DNA of 9,260 bases from Acidobacteriota bacterium (GTDB lineage: Bacteria; Acidobacteriota; Terriglobia; UBA7540): positions 1 through 9,260 of the forward strand of contig JAJYNF010000114.1 in the NCBI GenBank assembly GCA_021786455.1. The letters are read 5' to 3'. Below the pieces are notes generated by a model. It was not told the origin of the DNA and did not search any database. It was given only the letters and a program-made list of their open reading frames with translations. Both the position numbers and the translations under genes were made by a program. Positions within the stretch are counted from its first letter, which is position 1, and each line of letters opens with the position of its first letter. Shown here piece by piece: positions 5,949 to 9,260 of the stretch.

Positions 5949-6551
5949 CTAACCTCCCGAAGCTTCGCTGACGGCGGCCGGCCCTGCCGGGGCGCCCGTC
6001 GAAGCGGGTCGCGGCGTCGGCTTGGGCGTCTTGCCCGCCGTCTTTTTCGGCGCGAAGATGGCCGAAAGGTTTGGCCCTTCCTGCCGCGGCCGGATTTCAA
6101 GCTGCCCGGTTTCCATAAGGTCCTGGGTCAGTTGCTCCATCATCTTATAGCCAAGATCGCGATGGGCCATTTCCCGCCCGCGAAACATGATGGTGACCTT
6201 GACCTTCGAGCCTTCGCCTAGGAACTCGACAATGCGATTGCGCTTGACCTCGTAATCGTGCTGCGAAATCCGCACTCGCATTTTTACTTCCTTTAGGCCC
6301 GCCGACTTCTGGTGTTTTCTGGCTTCGTGCTGCCGCTTGTTGAGTTGGTAGAGGTACTTTCCATAATTGATAATGCGGCACACCGGCGGGTTTGCTGTCG
6401 GCGCCACCTCCACCAAGTCGAGCCCCTGCCCGCGCGCAATCTTCAGCGCCTCGATCGGCGGCATGATCCCCAGTTGTTTTCCTTCTTCATCAATGACCCG
6501 GATTTCTCTCGCCCGGATCCGCTCGTTAATGCGAACAAATTGCTGGCCGAT
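5949..6551 (-). CDS. infC: Translation initiation factor IF-3, rare ATC/ATT start
   Basis: IF3 binds the 30S subunit and ensures start-codon and initiator-tRNA fidelity. From the ATC at 6551 it is 200 residues. The N-domain holds RINERIRAREIRVIDEEGKQ and LGIMPPIEALKIARGQGLDL, followed by VEVAPTANPPVCRIINYGKY. The linker and C-domain hold KHQKSAGLKEVKMRVRISQH, IVEFLGEGSKVKVTIMFRGR and GREMAHRDLGYKMM. A tail of about 30 Ala/Pro/Lys-rich residues extends past the usual end. There is no ATG, GTG or TTG between the in-frame TGA at 6557-6555 and ATG 6464; starting at that ATG would delete the strongly conserved RINERIRARE. AAGGAG at 6558-6563 lies six bases before ATC 6551 (three before ATT 6554). 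E. coli infC starts with AUU so that IF3 represses its own translation; the same logic probably applies here. Its stop is one base before rpmI. Confidence 0.95.
   Translation of the reverse strand: MGQQFVRINERIRAREIRVIDEEGKQLGIMPPIEALKIARGQGLDLVEVAPTANPPVCRIINYGKYLYQLNKRQHEARKHQKSAGLKEVKMRVRISQHDYEVKRNRIVEFLGEGSKVKVTIMFRGREMAHRDLGYKMMEQLTQDLMETGQLEIRPRQEGPNLSAIFAPKKTAGKTPKPTPRPASTGAPAGPAAVSEASGG
5953..5958 (-). promoter_or_regulatory. Ribosome binding site of rpmI inside the infC end
   Basis: GGGAGG on the minus strand, made of the last codons of infC (encoding Gly-Gly), five bases before the TTG start of rpmI. It supports the TTG start over any longer reading of the frame. Confidence 0.75.
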
Positions 6552-6557
6552 AATTCA

Positions 6558-6581
6558 CTCCTTCCGGCCGCGTCGGGCCGG
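6558..6581 (-). promoter_or_regulatory. infC ribosome binding site flanked by a hairpin
   Basis: AAGGAG (6558-6563 on the minus strand) is directly abutted by a perfect 6-bp inverted repeat, CCGGCC at 6564-6569 and GGCCGG at 6576-6581, loop of six bases. In the mRNA the stem ends exactly where the Shine-Dalgarno begins, so it could stack on or partly limit the site. It sits in the 91-nt gap between thrS and infC, which holds nothing else recognisable. Confidence 0.6.
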
Positions 6582-6645
6582 CTCCCGGTCAGTCTCGGTG
6601 CTTCCCGTGGACGATGGGTACAACTCTGCCACAACCCCCAACAGC

Positions 6646-8583
6646 TTACCATTTTGTCGCGCGGCTGTCGATAAGCTCGCGCGCCCACGCCGTGAACTCG
6701 CCGACCGGTTTCGAGCCGGCGTCGCCTGTGTCGCGCCGCCGCATCGAGACCGTCTTCGACTGCGCTTCGCGGTCGCCCACGACGAGCATGAATGGAATTT
6801 TTTGTAGCTGCGCGTCGCGAATGCGCGCGTTCAATTTCTCGTTGCGGTCGTCCAGATGAACTCGCAGCCCGGCGGCTCGCAATTCCTCGGTCACCTGCCG
6901 CGCATAATCGAGATGCTTCTCGCTGATGGGCAGCACGGTAGCCTGCACGGGCGCCAGCCACACCGGAAACGCTCCCGCGTAATGCTCGATCAGCACGCCG
7001 AATAACCGCTCGATCGAGCCAAGCAGTGCCCGATGCACCATCACCGGCGTGTGCAGCCGTCCGTCCGGGCCGACGTATTCCAGCCCGAACCGCCGTGGCA
7101 GATTGAAGTCAAACTGCACGGTTGTCAACTGCCAGGGTCGGCCAATCGCATCCACCAGTTTCAAATCAATCTTCGGCCCGTAAAACACCGCTTCGCCCGG
7201 CATCGCTTTGAACGGAATGTTCATTCGTTCCAGCGTCTTTTTCAGTGCGCCTTCCGCCAACTCCCATTCTTCGACCGTCCCGGCGTAATGCTCCGGATTT
7301 TTCAGGTCGCGGGCTGAGAGTTCTACTTCGTACTGCTCGAAGCCGAACGTCTTCAGCACCAGAAACGCGAACTCGATGCAATCCTGGACCTCGCGCTCCA
7401 CCTGCTCCGGCATAGAAAATATGTGCGCGTCGTCTTGCGTGAAGCCGCGCACGCGCAGCAGACCGTGCATCACGCCCGACCGCTCGTACCGATAGACCGT
7501 GCCCAATTCCGCCAGGCGCAGCGGCAGCTCGCGGTAGCTCCGCGTGCGCGACTTGTAAATCAGAATGTGCCCCGGGCAGTTCATCGGCTTGAGCTGATAC
7601 TTGTCGTTTTCCACTTCCATCGGCCCGAACATGTTCTCGCGATAAAAGTTCGCGTGCCCGCTGATTTCCCACAGATGCAGTCGCATGGCGTGAGGCGTAA
7701 AAACCAGGTCGTAGCCGCGCGCCATGAGCTCCGCCCGCAGCCAGTCCTCGATTTCCTTTCGAATGATGCCGCCCTTCGGATGCCAGAAGATCAGCCCTGG
7801 CCCGGCGTCATCCTGGATGCTGAACAAATCGAGTTCTTTGCCCAGGCGCCGATGATCGCGCTTCTTGGCTTCCTCGATTTTGGCCAGAAACTCGTCGAGA
7901 TCTTTCTTGCTGAAAAACGCCGTCCCGTAGATTCGCTGCAGCGGGTAGGAATGCTCATCGCCTTTCCAGTGCGCCCCCGCCACGCTCAGCAGCTTGAATG
8001 CCTTCACGCGCCCCGTGGAAGGGATGTGCGGCCCGCGGCAGAAATCCAGAAATTTCCCCGTGCGGTAAGCAGAAAAAACCTTTTCGGCTTTTTCCTCGAT
8101 AAGCTGACACTTCAAAAACTCGCCTTTTTCTTTGAAAAGCTTCAGCCCTTCTTCTTTCGGGAAATAAACCCGCTCATATGGCATGTCGGCGTGGACCAGC
8201 TCCTGCATCTTGACTTCGATCTTTCCGAGGTCGTCTTCGGTGAACGGCTTTTCCCGGTAAAAATCGTAGAAAAATCCGGTCTCGGTCGGCGGACCCACTC
8301 CCGGATGGGCGTCGGGAAACAATTCCAGCACCGCTGCCGCCAGCAGGTGCGCGCTCGAATGGCGGTAAATCTCCAGACCCTCGGGCGACGACGGCGTGAT
8401 GATCTGGACCGACGTGTCCGTTTCGATCGGTGCGGTCAAATCCACCAACCGCCCATCTACACGCGCCGCGAGAGCTTCTGAGGCTAGCCGCGGGCTGACC
8501 GATTGCGCGACCTCGCGTGGGGTTACGCCCTTGGGAAACTCCCGCGCGGCCCCGTCAGGAAAAGTGATGCGAACGTTGGACAT
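6646..8583 (-). CDS. thrS: Threonyl-tRNA synthetase
   Basis: Class II synthetase charging tRNA-Thr, cytoplasmic homodimer. 645 residues, full length. In order: TGS domain (about 1-62), N2 editing domain with the HSSAH motif (His75, His79) and DFCRGPH (Cys182, His186) that deacylates Ser-tRNA-Thr, the class II core (about 245-535), and the anticodon-binding domain (about 545-640). The catalytic zinc ligands are all visible: Cys336 in MNCPGH, His387 in DDAHIF, His517 in MVHRA. Motif 2 has YRYERSG (Arg365) and HGLLRVRGFTQDDAHIF; motif 3 is HRALLGSIERLFGVLIEHY. ATG 8583 starts MSNVRITFPDG, the normal TGS beginning; AGGTGG at 8597-8602 is 13 bases upstream, rather far. It is first in the operon, with a candidate promoter at 8619-8648. 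No T-box or E. coli-like operator was recognised. Confidence 0.98.
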   Translation of the reverse strand: MSNVRITFPDGAAREFPKGVTPREVAQSVSPRLASEALAARVDGRLVDLTAPIETDTSVQIITPSSPEGLEIYRHSSAHLLAAAVLELFPDAHPGVGPPTETGFFYDFYREKPFTEDDLGKIEVKMQELVHADMPYERVYFPKEEGLKLFKEKGEFLKCQLIEEKAEKVFSAYRTGKFLDFCRGPHIPSTGRVKAFKLLSVAGAHWKGDEHSYPLQRIYGTAFFSKKDLDEFLAKIEEAKKRDHRRLGKELDLFSIQDDAGPGLIFWHPKGGIIRKEIEDWLRAELMARGYDLVFTPHAMRLHLWEISGHANFYRENMFGPMEVENDKYQLKPMNCPGHILIYKSRTRSYRELPLRLAELGTVYRYERSGVMHGLLRVRGFTQDDAHIFSMPEQVEREVQDCIEFAFLVLKTFGFEQYEVELSARDLKNPEHYAGTVEEWELAEGALKKTLERMNIPFKAMPGEAVFYGPKIDLKLVDAIGRPWQLTTVQFDFNLPRRFGLEYVGPDGRLHTPVMVHRALLGSIERLFGVLIEHYAGAFPVWLAPVQATVLPISEKHLDYARQVTEELRAAGLRVHLDDRNEKLNARIRDAQLQKIPFMLVVGDREAQSKTVSMRRRDTGDAGSKPVGEFTAWARELIDSRATKW

Positions 8584-8595
8584 TCAGGCCTGAAT
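8582..8595. repeat. 14-bp perfect palindrome over the thrS start codon
   Basis: ATTCAGGCCTGAAT is its own reverse complement and includes two bases of the thrS start codon. It lies between the AGGTGG ribosome site and the ATG. A regulator-binding site or chance are both possible; no tight RNA hairpin is expected because it has no loop. Confidence 0.5.
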
Positions 8596-8618
8596 CCCAC
8601 CTCGTTGCTGAAAACGCC

Positions 8619-8648
8619 AAGATACCAGACCCCGCGCCCGTCGGTCAA
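8619..8648 (-). promoter_or_regulatory. Candidate sigma-70-type promoter for the thrS operon
   Basis: On the minus strand TTGACC (8643-8648) is followed after 18 bases by TATCTT (8619-8624). That is five of six matches to the -35 consensus and four of six to the -10. Initiation would fall near 8612, giving a leader of about 30 nt before ATG 8583. It is the only good match in the divergent gap. If real, the operon promoter survived the neighbouring insertion. Confidence 0.5.
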
Positions 8649-8735
8649 ACCGCAGCCACACTTGGTAGAGCCTACTCACATCGTATCCCCCATGTGGAGT
8701 TGAAGTGTGTGAGTGCAAAGAGGAGGGGAGAGATC

Positions 8736-8765
8736 GCTGCCTTGGTGGTGGGGGGGCAAGGCAGC
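8736..8765. repeat. 9-bp perfect inverted repeat with a G-run loop
   Basis: GCTGCCTTG (8736-8744) and CAAGGCAGC (8757-8765) are perfect complements with a 12-base loop, mostly G on the plus strand. It lies between the thrS promoter candidate and the transposase start. It could be part of the insertion-sequence end or of the old intergenic region; the element's terminal repeat could not be identified. Confidence 0.55.
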
Positions 8766-8784
8766 CGCCGACCGCCTTAAAATC

Positions 8785-8801
8785 AGCGGGCTATGCCCGC
8801 T
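8785..8801 (+). promoter_or_regulatory. Hairpin enclosing the transposase start codon
   Basis: AGCGGGCTATGCCCGCT forms a perfect 7-bp stem with loop TAT. The ATG at 8793-8795 starts in the loop and its G lies in the stem. No Shine-Dalgarno is seen before it. In other insertion sequences, such as IS10 and IS50, hairpins near the transposase start limit its translation from read-through RNA; a similar role here is inference. Confidence 0.5.
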
Positions 8802-9260
8802 CCCGCTGCTTACTTCGACGTGATTCGTGAGATGAAAAACGGGTTTAATGATCGCCTCCGATGGGTCACCTACGTCCGCCAGCACGGCCTCGAACGCGCC
8901 GCGCGGGATTTCGCCACCACCGTGCCGACCGTGCTGCGGCGCTACCAAGCCCAGAAGCTTGACGGCCTCCAGGAACTCTCGCGGGCGCCCCACCGCTGTC
9001 CCCACAAGATCACCGGCGAGTTGGCCGATTAGGTCGTCGCCCTGCGGCGTCGGCTGCCCACCTTCGGCGCCCAACACCTGAAACGCGAGTGGGATCTGCC
9101 TCTCTTGCACATGGCCATCCAGCGCATCCCGCGCCAGCACGGCCTGCTCCGCCCGCGTCGGCGCAAGTACCCAAGGAAGCAAGATCTGGCCGCGTGGAAA
9201 CGAACCTGGTCCCTGTTCCAGCCAATCTCCGCCGACACCCAGGACCTCGACGATATCGCC
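8793..9260 (+). pseudogene. Integrase-type transposase, 5' part, with an in-frame stop, runs off the window
   Basis: Start of an HTH plus rve/DDE transposase gene of a kind I recall in Verrucomicrobiota (IS481-like or unclassified). The first 79 residues form an HTH domain: RLRWVTYVRQHGLERAARDF, then ATTVPTVLRRYQAQKLDGLQ and SRAPHRCPHKITGEL. A TAG at 9030-9032 then interrupts, and the same frame continues at once with VVALRRRLPTFGAQHLKREW, RIPRQHGLLRPRRRKYPRKQ and SADTQDLDDIA up to the edge. That reads like the expected continuation before the catalytic core, so one nonsense change, not a frameshift, separates the halves. The catalytic DDE residues lie outside the window. The left end of the element must be between 8649 and 8792 but no terminal repeat or target duplication could be fixed. 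Divergent from thrS. Confidence 0.75.

Noticed and set aside
7423..8481. 352-codon open frame on the plus strand
   Set aside because: It is antisense to thrS, whose zinc ligands and motifs are all intact; the product resembles no family.
8674..8714. ACTCACA and TGTGAGT as an insertion-sequence terminal repeat
   Set aside because: Both copies lie on the same side of the transposase, 27 bases apart, so they cannot be the two ends of the element.

Overview
The window is almost entirely a leftward (minus-strand) translation gene cluster in the classic bacterial order thrS - infC - rpmI - rplT - pheS - pheT. An accessory DNA-modification/restriction cluster sits between rplT and pheS, and a decayed transposase gene abuts the upstream end. 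The sequence is GC-rich. The transposase type, the PheS cysteine motif, and a GTCAGAA-type repeat read through as protein all remind me of Verrucomicrobiota or a neighbouring PVC/soil lineage. That is an impression from memory, not a demonstration.

Layout, in the direction of transcription (right to left). At 8785-9260 (plus strand) lies the 5' part of an HTH/integrase-type transposase gene with an in-frame TAG; its start codon lies in the loop of a perfect hairpin. The 209-nt divergent gap contains a plausible promoter for thrS at 8619-8648. Then come thrS (8583-6646), infC (starting at a rare ATC or ATT codon near 6551, ending 5949), rpmI (TTG start at 5947, one base after the infC stop), and a 193-nt gap carrying a long imperfect hairpin. 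rplT follows at 5553-5185. These genes encode threonyl-tRNA synthetase, IF3, L35 and L20.

From 5152 to 3101 the conserved order is interrupted by three same-strand accessory genes. The first is the N-terminal piece of an SPPY-type DNA methyltransferase that stops before its SAM-binding motif. The second is an apparently intact Mrr-family nuclease, and the third is an HNH nuclease with paired CxxC motifs. After a compound inverted repeat at 3015-3072, the operon resumes with pheS (2976-1708) and pheT (1711 to the window edge), whose stop and start overlap as TTGA. These encode the two subunits of phenylalanyl-tRNA synthetase.

The main oddities are these. The restriction-like cluster is embedded in an essential operon, with its methyltransferase broken but both nucleases open. 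PheS carries a roughly 34-residue in-frame insertion made of a repetitive element, and a related sequence forms the hairpin between rpmI and rplT. PheT lacks the usual N-terminal tRNA-binding OB domain. Four of the six housekeeping genes use, or may use, non-ATG starts.
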